Part shown: positions 55,781-63,159 of the stretch, in pieces | Numbering within the stretch: the stretch's first letter is position 1 | How the letters are laid out: every line of letters starts with the position of its first letter | DNA from: Enterococcus malodoratus ATCC 43197 | GTDB lineage: Bacteria; Bacillota; Bacilli; Lactobacillales; Enterococcaceae | Direction: 5' to 3' | NCBI RefSeq assembly: GCF_000407185.1 | Contig: NZ_KE136481.1 | Coordinates: forward strand, 1,093,636 to 1,157,635 | Length of the DNA stretch: 64,000 nucleotides | The notes under the pieces: generated by a model | Told to the model about the DNA's origin: nothing | Database searches by the model: none | The model's input: only the letters and a program-made list of their open reading frames with translations | Made by a program: the position numbers and the translations under genes

Positions 55781-56170
55781 TCACCCCTTCTTAGTAGCTT
55801 TTTTCTTTAAATATTCATTTTCTAGATCTTTTGATTTGTTCTCCTGCTCTTTTTTGAACACATCGATATTTTGAGCAATACCACTAGCTAAATCAAAGAA
55901 TGCATTGATCCAAGCAATTAAATCAGGGATTTCTGTGTATAATTTCTTAAATGCACCGTCGCCAAGCATGACGTCATAGCCCAGTCCCAAAGCTTCTTTC
56001 TTCGATTGAATGTCATTGTCGTCTTCTAATTCATTTAGTTTTTTTTCAACTTCTGCATATTTCACTTCATACTCTTCGATGTGTTCTGCAGAACAATCAA
56101 AAAAGAATTCTAATCCAGCCAATGAAACCGGGAACCCTGTACGTTCAACGTTAATTTTTAATGCTTTCAT
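55781..56170 (-). CDS. Phage tail protein of the DUF6673 type
   Basis: 129 residues. Begins KALKINVERTGFPVSLAGLEFFFDCS and contains GLGYDVMLGDGAFKKLYTEIPDLIAWINAFFDLASGI. Together with the Gp15 gene it occupies the position of the gpG/gpGT-like tail assembly chaperones between tail tube and tape measure. Charged C-terminus. Strong Shine-Dalgarno GGGAGG 6 nt before the ATG. Family name is from memory of similar phage operons; function inferred from position. Confidence 0.7.
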   Translation of the reverse strand: MKALKINVERTGFPVSLAGLEFFFDCSAEHIEEYEVKYAEVEKKLNELEDDNDIQSKKEALGLGYDVMLGDGAFKKLYTEIPDLIAWINAFFDLASGIAQNIDVFKKEQENKSKDLENEYLKKKATKKG

Positions 56171-56182
56171 TTTTGATCCTCC

Positions 56183-56458
56183 CTAAGCTGTTTTTGGTGT
56201 CGCCTTAACGACTGCACTCTCTTTTCCATAACCCATTTCATTTTTAGCCTGCGCTTTAAATTCATATTCTGAACCATTCGTTAAACTATTAATATCACCA
56301 GTTTTTGCGGATACTTCTTTTTCAACGAAAGCAGCTGATCCAGTTCTGTACAATATTTTATAGCCAGTAATATCCGACGCACCGGACGGATCAGTAAGCT
56401 TGTAACTTACCTTTCCGTCACCGGCCGTTACTTCAATAGTTGGAGCATCGGGAGCTAT
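56183..56458 (-). CDS. Fn3-like C-terminal extension of the tail tube (-1 frame)
   Basis: 91 codons open in the -1 frame from the A AAA AAA heptamer. They start IAPDAPTIEVTAGDGKVSYKL, continue ITGYKILYRTGS and end GSEYEFKAQAKNEMGYGKES-AVVKATPKTA, a complete fibronectin-III-like fold. There is no start codon with a ribosome site, so it is made only as a fusion with the tail tube, giving about 251 residues in a minority of subunits. Confidence 0.85.
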   Translation of the reverse strand: MAPDAPTIEVTAGDGKVSYKLTDPSGASDITGYKILYRTGSAAFVEKEVSAKTGDINSLTNGSEYEFKAQAKNEMGYGKESAVVKATPKTA

Positions 56459-56937
56459 TTTTTTGGCGTTACATCTGGGATACGATCATAGGTGATTGTG
56501 CAGCTAAAATCTTCGTACTCTGTTGCGTCACCAGCGCCAGCGATAATGTCGGTCAAAGTAGCGCGTCCAATATATGTGTCACCATTCGTCATTACGACTT
56601 TATGCCACACTTTGCGTCCTTCTCCAATTTTGTACTTTTTAGAGGCAACTAAAGCTTGCGCTTTGTCTTCTGGATCATAAGAACCCTCTGGACTGTAAGC
56701 GCCTGATACGGCCGTTACGGTTGTTTCTGGCGTGCCGTCACCGTCGTAGAACCCTGTGTCATCTGTTTGTTCGTCAGTATCATCCCCAATTGAACTGATG
56801 TACTTTGCTAATCTCAGCCAGTTCTCTCCGTCAGCTAACGGTGCTGCTTCTTGACCTGGTGTGTATTCAGCTAAATAGTGTTCACGTTTCGCATTCTTGT
56901 TACGAGCAAAAGTTTGTAAATTCATTTTTAATAGCAT
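56455..56937 (-). CDS. Phage major tail (tube) protein, short form
   Basis: 160 residues from ATG 56937 (AAGGGGGAAAAAATA upstream). It begins LLKMNLQTFARNKNAKREHYL, then DGENWLRLAKYISSIGDDTDEQTDD and VWHKVVMTNGDTYIGRATLTDIIAGAGDATEYEDFSCTI, typical of Gram-positive siphophage tube proteins that stack as hexamers. It terminates CCA AAA AAA TAG, where a heptamer A AAA AAA directs a fraction of ribosomes into the -1 frame. The upstream frame to 56997 lies within the previous gene and is not used. Confidence 0.88.
   Translation of the reverse strand: MLLKMNLQTFARNKNAKREHYLAEYTPGQEAAPLADGENWLRLAKYISSIGDDTDEQTDDTGFYDGDGTPETTVTAVSGAYSPEGSYDPEDKAQALVASKKYKIGEGRKVWHKVVMTNGDTYIGRATLTDIIAGAGDATEYEDFSCTITYDRIPDVTPKK
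56458..56464 (-). promoter_or_regulatory. -1 frameshift slippery site in the tail tube gene
   Basis: Seven consecutive A residues on the minus strand (A AAA AAA), in frame as CCA AAA AAA, immediately before TAG. Slippage by -1 leads into the Fn3-like frame. No clear downstream pseudoknot was recognised. Confidence 0.8.
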
Positions 56938-57335
56938 TATTTTTCCCCCTTGAAGGTTGTTAGTTTTGCTTGAAAGTCCAACAAAAAAACGAACCAACCT
57001 TGTTCATCAGCATCATTGATGAACGGCTTGCTCGTTATCGTTAAACCATTAAATTCAAATGTTTCATTTTGACTCTTTAATTCTTCTAATTGCTCCAAAT
57101 AATCTGAGATTAGCCACAAAACTTTTTCAATTTTATCACCATCTTTTGACTTCATTGCAATTTCATAATTCAGTTGTTGGTCCTTGATACCATCATAAAA
57201 CTCAGTTATCACCTGACCACCAGGCAATGGATAAATTACTAGGCTTTCATCTGCAGAAAGGTATCCTTTTCGGATTTTGATTGGTAGCCCATCAATAGAA
57301 TTAATTGACTCTTTAATACGATTAATGAAATCCAT
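56937..57335 (-). CDS. Phage tail terminator / minor capsid protein 3-like
   Basis: 132 residues: DFINRIKESINSIDGLPIKIRKGYLSADESLVIYPLPGG, YDGIKDQQLNYEIAMKSKD and GWFVFLLDFQAKLTTF match the minor-capsid-3 family, whose structural role is tail termination or completion. Starts and stops with TAATG overlaps to its neighbours. Position directly upstream of the tube gene supports this. Confidence 0.8.
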   Translation of the reverse strand: MDFINRIKESINSIDGLPIKIRKGYLSADESLVIYPLPGGQVITEFYDGIKDQQLNYEIAMKSKDGDKIEKVLWLISDYLEQLEELKSQNETFEFNGLTITSKPFINDADEQGWFVFLLDFQAKLTTFKGEK

Positions 57336-57661
57336 TAGTTAACACCAGCTCCTTTCAGAAATGCTCTTTTCCACGACTGTCCATATAAACTCTTCGCTTT
57401 TAAATCCCAGCGTGGGCCTGTCCCTGGAGTGGAATATTTCTTGCCTCTCAAATAAAATTGTCGTTTTGCGTACTTCGTTTCGTATAGAATTGCGCTCCCG
57501 TCATTTTTTAGATGTGCGGTTGTTCGAAGAGTGTTGCTTTTTCTAGGTACAAACTGATTCATATCAGCCATTGCTTGATTTCCCATTGCATACCTTCCAC
57601 GTTTCATTGCTTCAGGACTAACTTTTGCACGGACGCCTTTTATATTTACTTCTACACCCAT
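57335..57661 (-). CDS. Phage minor capsid protein 2-like (head-tail joining)
   Basis: 108 residues. GVEVNIKGVRAKVSPEAMKRGRYAMGNQAMADMNQFVPRKSNTLR and YAKRQFYLRGKKYSTPGTGPRWDLKAKSLYGQSWKRAF fit the small minor-capsid family (PF11114) found between connector and tail genes. Basic, likely at the head-tail interface. Preceded by AGAGGTGG. Confidence 0.82.
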   Translation of the reverse strand: MGVEVNIKGVRAKVSPEAMKRGRYAMGNQAMADMNQFVPRKSNTLRTTAHLKNDGSAILYETKYAKRQFYLRGKKYSTPGTGPRWDLKAKSLYGQSWKRAFLKGAGVN

Positions 57662-57676
57662 TAGACCACCTCTAAC

Positions 57677-58003
57677 TCATACGAGTATGTATCCGTCTGT
57701 ATAGGCTTCAGCAACTCGGTCAACCTTAGTTATCGTGTGTTCTATTCCATCATAAATAACCAATGATTGTGCTTTAAAATCGAGTATTGGATCGGTCAAT
57801 CCTGTATAACAGAAGATCACTGCATTATAGAGTAGTTGTTTTCCGTTAGTTGAAAAAGTATACTGGCTGCCACGATCAATTCGGCAAAAAGAAATCTCCT
57901 TCTCTTCTGCATAAATGGGCTTGTTCCAATCGCCTTCACCTAGATATTCTTTATAGATGAATGAATCCACAAGAAACTCTTTAGGTGGCTTTGGCATTAA
58001 CAT
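57677..58003 (-). CDS. Phage minor capsid protein 1-like (head closure)
   Basis: 108 residues with KPPKEFLVDSFIYKEYLG, YAEEKEISFCRIDRGSQYTF and YNAVIFCYTGLTDP, resembling the minor-capsid-1 family (PF10665). The first ATG (58003) overlaps the end of the connector gene; a second Met two codons later is also possible. Head-closure role inferred from position. Confidence 0.8.
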   Translation of the reverse strand: MLMPKPPKEFLVDSFIYKEYLGEGDWNKPIYAEEKEISFCRIDRGSQYTFSTNGKQLLYNAVIFCYTGLTDPILDFKAQSLVIYDGIEHTITKVDRVAEAYTDGYILV

Positions 58004-58401
58004 GAGTCAACACCTCGATAAAGCAAACCCGTGCCCTCCAAATAAATGTAGATGTCCTCGGCTACTAATGATTTACTCTCATTTGCTCCGGACGAGTTGT
58101 ATCTACTCCCGTTTGAAACGCTAGTACGACCAGCCGAGAACGTCTGTGGTGCTTTGTTAATACTCTCGAAAGTATCTGCTCCAAGCTCGCCAAAGTATTC
58201 AATTTGGCTGCATAGAGCTAATTTGAACTGATTAACCCGAAAAGCGACCGAATCTTCATCGATCTTATTCATCTGATAAAATCGATTTGTGATATTATCG
58301 ATCACTGATGCAGCTTTTGAGTAAAACTGTTCGAATGTCTTTTTATAATCATCGGTTTTCCCGGTAATTGATTTGAACTCATCAAATGTTAGATAGCTCA
58401 T
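57997..58401 (-). CDS. Phage head-tail connector protein
   Basis: 134 residues: SYLTFDEFKSITGKTDDYKKTFEQFYSKAASVIDNIT resembles the gp6-like head-tail connectors of Gram-positive siphophages (helical adaptor beneath the portal). The rest is helical with a Ser/Asn-rich stretch (SAGRTSVSNGSRYNSSGANESK). First gene after the capsid, as expected. Strong AAAGGAGG upstream. Confidence 0.78.
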   Translation of the reverse strand: MSYLTFDEFKSITGKTDDYKKTFEQFYSKAASVIDNITNRFYQMNKIDEDSVAFRVNQFKLALCSQIEYFGELGADTFESINKAPQTFSAGRTSVSNGSRYNSSGANESKSLVAEDIYIYLEGTGLLYRGVDSC

Positions 58402-58439
58402 AGTTGCCTCCTTTCAATTAAAAAAGGATAGCTACTAAA

Positions 58440-58709
58440 CTATCCTTCGCTTGGTGCAGTTACTGTGATTTCACAAGTAGCTGTTTTTCCATTTGTGGTT
58501 GTCGCTGTGATTGTTGCAGTGCCCGCTTTGACTCCTGTCACTTTCCCTTGAACAGGTGTTACTGTTGCGATCGTTTCATTACTTGAAGTAAATTGAATCG
58601 ATTTGTCGGTTGCCGTTTCTGGCGCTACAGTAGCAGATAATGTTTCTGTGGCTCCCACCGCAAGCGTAGCCGTTGTTTTATTTAAGGTTACGCCGGATGG
58701 GTCTACGCT
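58440..58709 (-). CDS. Ig-like (BIG2) C-terminal extension of the capsid (-1 frame)
   Basis: 89 codons in the -1 frame after the slippery site. The frame starts [19 protein letters not shown] and continues [31 protein letters not shown], then [17 protein letters not shown] and [11 protein letters not shown], which is a full bacterial Ig-like group 2 domain. A GTG at 58658 falls inside the first strand of the domain and has no ribosome site. It is therefore made as a capsid fusion of about 374 residues. Confidence 0.87.
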   Translation of the reverse strand, partial: SVDPSGVTLNKTTATLAVGATETLSATVAPETATDKSIQFTSSNETIATVTPVQGKVTGVKAGTATITATTTNGKTATCEITVTAPSEG

Positions 58710-59563
58710 TTTGGGGCGTATGAAACGTAAATTGCTTTCTTAGCATTATCAAATACAATTGCATCGTAGTAGTCCAAACCTTTGATAGTGTCACGGTATC
58801 CGCTTCGGTCTTGTGAAGCTGGAACTGTGTCAACAGTACCAAATTTAACAATTGGAGCAATTGCAGTTAACGGAGTAATAATGAAGTTGATTGTATCTTT
58901 GATGCCAATTCCGTTAATGCGGTTTTTGGCAACTTTTAGGATAGGTACTCCACCATCAATTTGAGCAACTGTACGGTTGATTCCATTGACTTGCATTTGG
59001 TTAGTAGAGAATGTTTTGCTTACGCCTTTTGCATTTTTCAACAAGCGATATGTTGCTGCAGAAACAAACATCACGTATCCGCCTGGAACTTCATTATCCG
59101 TCATATATTCTTCTGCGGCATCATAAGCAGCTAGGATCGTATCTTCTGTTAATGTTTCGTTAACTTTATTACCAGCATTGTCAAACATTACTTGAACCGC
59201 CACTTTGTCCCGATGTGGTACCGTGATCAAGCGCTTGTGTTCTGTCACAACGTTATTGATTGTCAATGCTGCGCTTTCTGATTGATCCAATTGGTCAACA
59301 TCATAACCAAACCAGTCTTCATGTGTTAATTTGATCGTTTCCTTAGCAATGCTAATCTGGTTACGAGCATTTTCACCATTACGAATATACTCAGTCGCTT
59401 CCATAAACCCGGACATTTTGTTGATACGTACTTCATTTGCTCCCACAAAATCGGCAGCAGTAATACTTTTTGCTCCTTGAGTTAAGACATCCCATACCTG
59501 TGAATCTGCGCGAAACTCTTTATCAATCGTTGCTAAATCTTTACTATCTAATACTAAAGCCAT
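58703..59563 (-). CDS. Phage major capsid protein, short form
   Basis: 286 residues; forms the icosahedral shell. [46 protein letters not shown] at the start, then [53 protein letters not shown] and [26 protein letters not shown] at the end. The family is that of A118-type major capsid proteins. It ends GCC CCA AAA GCG TAG, a C CCA AAA slippery heptamer that leads into an Ig-like domain in the -1 frame. Three nt after the scaffold gene. Confidence 0.87.
   Translation of the reverse strand: MALVLDSKDLATIDKEFRADSQVWDVLTQGAKSITAADFVGANEVRINKMSGFMEATEYIRNGENARNQISIAKETIKLTHEDWFGYDVDQLDQSESAALTINNVVTEHKRLITVPHRDKVAVQVMFDNAGNKVNETLTEDTILAAYDAAEEYMTDNEVPGGYVMFVSAATYRLLKNAKGVSKTFSTNQMQVNGINRTVAQIDGGVPILKVAKNRINGIGIKDTINFIITPLTAIAPIVKFGTVDTVPASQDRSGYRDTIKGLDYYDAIVFDNAKKAIYVSYAPKA
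58709..58715 (-). promoter_or_regulatory. -1 frameshift slippery site in the capsid gene
   Basis: C CCA AAA on the minus strand fits the X XXY YYZ rule with the capsid frame read as CCA AAA. It is two codons before the TAG stop and connects to the Ig-like frame. Confidence 0.8.
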
Positions 59564-59565
59564 AT

Positions 59566-60141
59566 TTATTCACCTAATCTTTCTTGAATTTTTTGTACAA
59601 TCGTTTTGCCACCGCTCTGACTGCCCGAAGGATTGCCACCAGGAACGATTTGCGGTTTTGGATTTGGTTCGGGATCAGGGTTTGGGTCGCTATTTTGAAA
59701 CAAGAATGCTTTGTTTTCTTTTAATCCGTTCAGTTGCTCTTCAAACCCTTGTAACTTGCCATCGACTACTTTGATCGTCTCTTTATCTAACTGACCTAGA
59801 ACGATATCGTTATCTAGTGCTTGCGCTTCATTAAGGGCCAATTTGATAGCAAAGTCCTTTTGTTGTTCCGATAGTTGTTTCTCAGAATTGGTTTTCGCTT
59901 CGTCAAATTTTATTTGCAAATCGGCTAATTTTTGAGTTAAATCATCATTTCCTTGAGCTGACTCTTTCAAAGCATTCAATTCTGTTTGATTCGTCGCTAA
60001 TTCTTGTTTAGCATTGTCACGTTCACTTTCTGCGGTAGCTACCTTCGCATTCAAATTTGTGACCGTCTTTCCATGCAATGCCATCACGCTTTTAGCAACA
60101 TCTTCCTCAATTCCTAATGCAATTAAATCTTCTTTATTCAT
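59566..60141 (-). CDS. Phage scaffolding protein (Gp20 family)
   Basis: 191 residues. [47 protein letters not shown], then a long coiled coil and a charged C-terminus ([38 protein letters not shown]), matching phage minor structural GP20. It chaperones capsid assembly and is not retained. Strong AGGAGG Shine-Dalgarno. An 85-nt untranslated leader with two small hairpins precedes it. Confidence 0.87.
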   Translation of the reverse strand: MNKEDLIALGIEEDVAKSVMALHGKTVTNLNAKVATAESERDNAKQELATNQTELNALKESAQGNDDLTQKLADLQIKFDEAKTNSEKQLSEQQKDFAIKLALNEAQALDNDIVLGQLDKETIKVVDGKLQGFEEQLNGLKENKAFLFQNSDPNPDPEPNPKPQIVPGGNPSGSQSGGKTIVQKIQERLGE

Positions 60142-60167
60142 ATTGCTTTCCTCCTAAGTGTTTTTAG

Positions 60168-60203
60168 AGTGGCAACTCCCACTTTGAGCCGTCTTTTAGA
60201 GAC
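60168..60203 (-). promoter_or_regulatory. Small paired hairpins in the scaffold gene leader
   Basis: AGTGGCAACTCCCACT (5-bp stem, 60168-60183) and GTCTTTTAGAGAC (4-bp stem, 60191-60203) lie in the only sizeable gap of the head module, between the minor capsid and scaffold genes. Possible leader RNA or RNase site; no known family recognised. Confidence 0.35.
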
Positions 60204-60226
60204 ATCCGAGCAGGTCTAATAAAACA

Positions 60227-61384
60227 TTAAAAATCGTCGTACCTGAAATCTTTGAGCAATGTGTTTATAGGCGTGTAAACTTTCTCTCGTGGATAATTTC
60301 GGCTTAGATACTCATTAGATGCAATAAGCTCTCTCATCTTGGCCTGAGATCCTCTGACTTTTTGCCCCCACGTTTTCGCATTATCAGTGTGCCCTAATGC
60401 TTCTGAAACCATTTGATTCTTTTTGAACTTAACGATTTGTCTTTCTAGGTTGCGCTGACGTTTCATTAATTCAGCAACTTTCTCGTTTTCTTTCGCATCA
60501 TAGCGGGGCTGATTATTCTCATTTACTCCTGGAATAAAGGGAATGTGTAAATGATTGCAATTAACTCCCCGGTGCCCTCCTGGTGTTCCGTACTCTGCTT
60601 GCCAATAAGGATCGTAAATACTCTTGTATTCACTCCCACTGGGCAAAGACTCTCTTAAATCAACGACGTGGCCTTGAATTCTCGAACAAGCTTGTCGTGC
60701 ACCCATGTGACTTGTTACGAGCACCGTATGCACGCCATATTCGCTCATACGGTCTTTTCTTAACTTGTCATACGTATTTCCAAGCGTGGACTTTAAAACC
60801 GTTCTAACATATCGTTCTAGGCTCCACGAATGCCCGCCTTTATCAACGAACGCTGATCGAATTCCTTTTTGTGCCCATTCTTGAATTGTTCTTTCGAGTG
60901 CCTCCTCAAATGTAAAAAGACCGCTGTTAAATGCAGCAGTCGTCTTGTTCACTATATCGTTGTACATTTTAGTCGTAGCAGTTCCGTATCCAAAGTTTGT
61001 TGATAATAGTGTTTGATTCACGTAATTGTTGATATCGCTCCAAACTTGGTCGTGGTAAGCCTTCATTATGTTGTCAAGATCACTCGGAAATGGTAATGGT
61101 TCATAAGGCAGCTGACCATCAACATCTTTGACAATTTTCTCTCCCGAACCCTCGAACATTCGTTTTATTTCTGATTCGGCAATTCCGGTAATTTGAGAAA
61201 TGGCCTTGATTGCATCCTTATTGAAAAGATGCAGTTCTTGAAGCTTTTCACGTTGCCAATCCAGAATATTTTCATGACCTGAATTCAAACGCTTTGCGAT
61301 TAGACGTATCAGTTCTCCCTCTAACGACTGATAGAGGTGTGCCATGTTGCTAGACCATAAATCTAATTGATGAGGTGTGATCAT
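60227..61384 (-). CDS. Phage minor capsid protein (Phage_min_cap2 family)
   Basis: 385 residues. Contains HSWSLERYVRTVLKSTLGNTYDKLRKDRMSEYGVHTVLVTSHMGARQACSRIQGHVVDL and YWQAEYGTPGGHRGVNCNHLHIPFIPG, the hallmark of phage minor capsid protein 2 (PF06152), which sits with the portal and may enter the host with DNA. Charged helical C-terminus (KRQRNLERQIVKFKKNQ). Starts 4 nt after the Zn-ribbon gene. Confidence 0.9.
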   Translation of the reverse strand: MITPHQLDLWSSNMAHLYQSLEGELIRLIAKRLNSGHENILDWQREKLQELHLFNKDAIKAISQITGIAESEIKRMFEGSGEKIVKDVDGQLPYEPLPFPSDLDNIMKAYHDQVWSDINNYVNQTLLSTNFGYGTATTKMYNDIVNKTTAAFNSGLFTFEEALERTIQEWAQKGIRSAFVDKGGHSWSLERYVRTVLKSTLGNTYDKLRKDRMSEYGVHTVLVTSHMGARQACSRIQGHVVDLRESLPSGSEYKSIYDPYWQAEYGTPGGHRGVNCNHLHIPFIPGVNENNQPRYDAKENEKVAELMKRQRNLERQIVKFKKNQMVSEALGHTDNAKTWGQKVRGSQAKMRELIASNEYLSRNYPREKVYTPINTLLKDFRYDDF

Positions 61385-61388
61385 GCTA

Positions 61389-61649
61389 TCACTCCATTTC
61401 CTGCCTCAATCGATTCATTTTATTTTGAATCTCAGCAGCAAGTTTTGTCCGATACTTCCCTGGCTTCGTATTTTGCTGCTTAACTAGCAGAGATCGGATT
61501 TCTTTGTCAGAATAAAAAATCGTCGTATTGCCCTGACATTTTTCACACTCAGCAAATTCATGAAAAACTCCATTGCCTATTTTCTCTGTTCTGCGAATGA
61601 GCCGTGTTAATTGTCCACATTTACCACACTCAAGTAATTGGTCTGACAT
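61389..61649 (-). CDS. Small zinc-ribbon phage protein
   Basis: 86 residues with CGKCGQLTR and CEKCQGNTT (two CxxC pairs) making a zinc ribbon, followed by a basic helical tail (KPGKYRTKLAAEIQNKMNRLRQEME). Not recognised as a named family. Its place between portal and minor capsid genes suggests a role in head assembly or packaging. Coupled to the portal gene by TAATG. Confidence 0.7.
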   Translation of the reverse strand: MSDQLLECGKCGQLTRLIRRTEKIGNGVFHEFAECEKCQGNTTIFYSDKEIRSLLVKQQNTKPGKYRTKLAAEIQNKMNRLRQEME

Positions 61650-63148
61650 TATTCTTCATCTCCTAGCTGCTTACTCGCTGAAACTTCTTCTTGTCTTGAA
61701 TAATCCATTTCTAGATTTTCCGCACGAATATCATAAACGAGCTTTATTGCTTCTTTCTCTGTAACACCAGTTAATTTTTGAATAGCATTCAGTTTGGATG
61801 TTAAACCAGCAGTAATTAATTTTGAATAATAATCGGCTTTCTCATCTTGAGATTGAAAAACACCGTCATCGAAATCGATATTTACTCCGACTTCAGCCGC
61901 GCCACTGTATAATCCATAGGCATCTGCTAACTCGAAGATAGTTGTAATCAATTCCTTCAATGCTTCCTCAACGATCAAAACGTTGTCTGAACGAGTAGAG
62001 AACGTCTCAGAGTTCTCACTTATGATCTCCGTCGCTGTTTTAACTGACTGACCATCAAAACTAAATGTCCCGCTTGAAAAGCCCGTCTGCAACTCAATGA
62101 TACGAAGAATGAAATTTATACTTGCAATAAACTCAGTCGACCGTAATGACGGTGAGAATTCGTCAATAAATGGTTCATCCGATTTCAACCGTTGAAATAC
62201 TCCTGTTTTACTATCGAAACGCTTAACAGGGTTTCCCTTTTCGTCATAGCGAACTTTAAAGAAATGATCAGAAGCGAGTATCTTTCGTTTCGCTTCCTCA
62301 ATTTCCCACATGAATTCGTCATACTTTTCGTTAATATCAATTAATTGGCGTTTTGCGTTGTCGATGACACCCAGACTTAACGGGCTGTTAAGGTCAAAGT
62401 TATTCTTACCTGCGAGTTTAATATAAACAAAAAGTGGTCGACTAAAGCCAGGCATTGCTACCTCTTCCTGCAAGTCTTTGTATTTGTCTAATGATTTCAG
62501 GGATATCTTAACGCCTACTTGATTTTGTTCATCTGATCGATACAACTCGTTGCGAATCCAATAGGTACCATCTTCCCACTCATGAAATTCTAACAACGTA
62601 TAATATACGGTCTTTTGACCTTCTGTTTGTTGAGTAACAGTAGCGATTGCCGCCTCTGAAATATCATTCGTGTTCGATTCCAAGGGATAGAAGGTGTCAG
62701 CTCGACAATACGAAATCCTTATTTTCCCGGTATTCGTATCAACATATGGACGCAAAGCCAAACCACCGATAGCGTACCCAGCTTCTAACTCTTCCCCAAA
62801 GTTCTTTCTAAATTTATTATCGTTGAATACTTCTTGAAGAAATTTATCTGCATCCTCATTGTCCCCGCTAATGTCACAACCATCGTTAAAAACTAATTTC
62901 GATAGTTTCCTTGCGACGACTTTAGAAACGTTTAACGAGTGAAATGGACGGCTTTTAGATAGTCCGTCGCTGTTGATATATTCCACATTAGGAAATGCAT
63001 TTTTATAAATTCGTTTATTATCACGAATACGGTCAAACTCATTAGCGTTTACAGATATTCTAGGATGATCAGTAATATCATTTAACGTTTGTACAACTCC
63101 CACTTTTGCACCTCCAATTCTGAATAAAGTCTTTAATCTTTCGAACAT
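61649..63148 (-). CDS. Phage portal protein (SPP1 Gp6-like)
   Basis: 499 residues; forms the dodecameric DNA channel. Segments include RISVNANEFDRIRDNKRIYKNAFPNVEYINSDG, GLALRPYVDTNTGKIRISYCRADTFYPLE, FFKVRYDEKGNPVKRFDSKTGVF and SSGTFSFDGQSVKTATEIISENSETFSTRSDNVLIVEEAL, typical of phage_portal_Gp6 proteins in A118-like phages. Its C-terminus (RQEEVSASKQLGDEE) overlaps the Zn-ribbon gene start. Confidence 0.92.
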   Translation of the reverse strand: MFERLKTLFRIGGAKVGVVQTLNDITDHPRISVNANEFDRIRDNKRIYKNAFPNVEYINSDGLSKSRPFHSLNVSKVVARKLSKLVFNDGCDISGDNEDADKFLQEVFNDNKFRKNFGEELEAGYAIGGLALRPYVDTNTGKIRISYCRADTFYPLESNTNDISEAAIATVTQQTEGQKTVYYTLLEFHEWEDGTYWIRNELYRSDEQNQVGVKISLKSLDKYKDLQEEVAMPGFSRPLFVYIKLAGKNNFDLNSPLSLGVIDNAKRQLIDINEKYDEFMWEIEEAKRKILASDHFFKVRYDEKGNPVKRFDSKTGVFQRLKSDEPFIDEFSPSLRSTEFIASINFILRIIELQTGFSSGTFSFDGQSVKTATEIISENSETFSTRSDNVLIVEEALKELITTIFELADAYGLYSGAAEVGVNIDFDDGVFQSQDEKADYYSKLITAGLTSKLNAIQKLTGVTEKEAIKLVYDIRAENLEMDYSRQEEVSASKQLGDEE

Positions 63149-63159
63149 TCCTCCACCTC

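Noticed and set aside
58440-58658. Separate 72-residue Ig-like gene starting at GTG
   Set aside because: The GTG has no ribosome site and cuts into the first strand of the Ig domain; the upstream codons continue the domain to the capsid slippery site.
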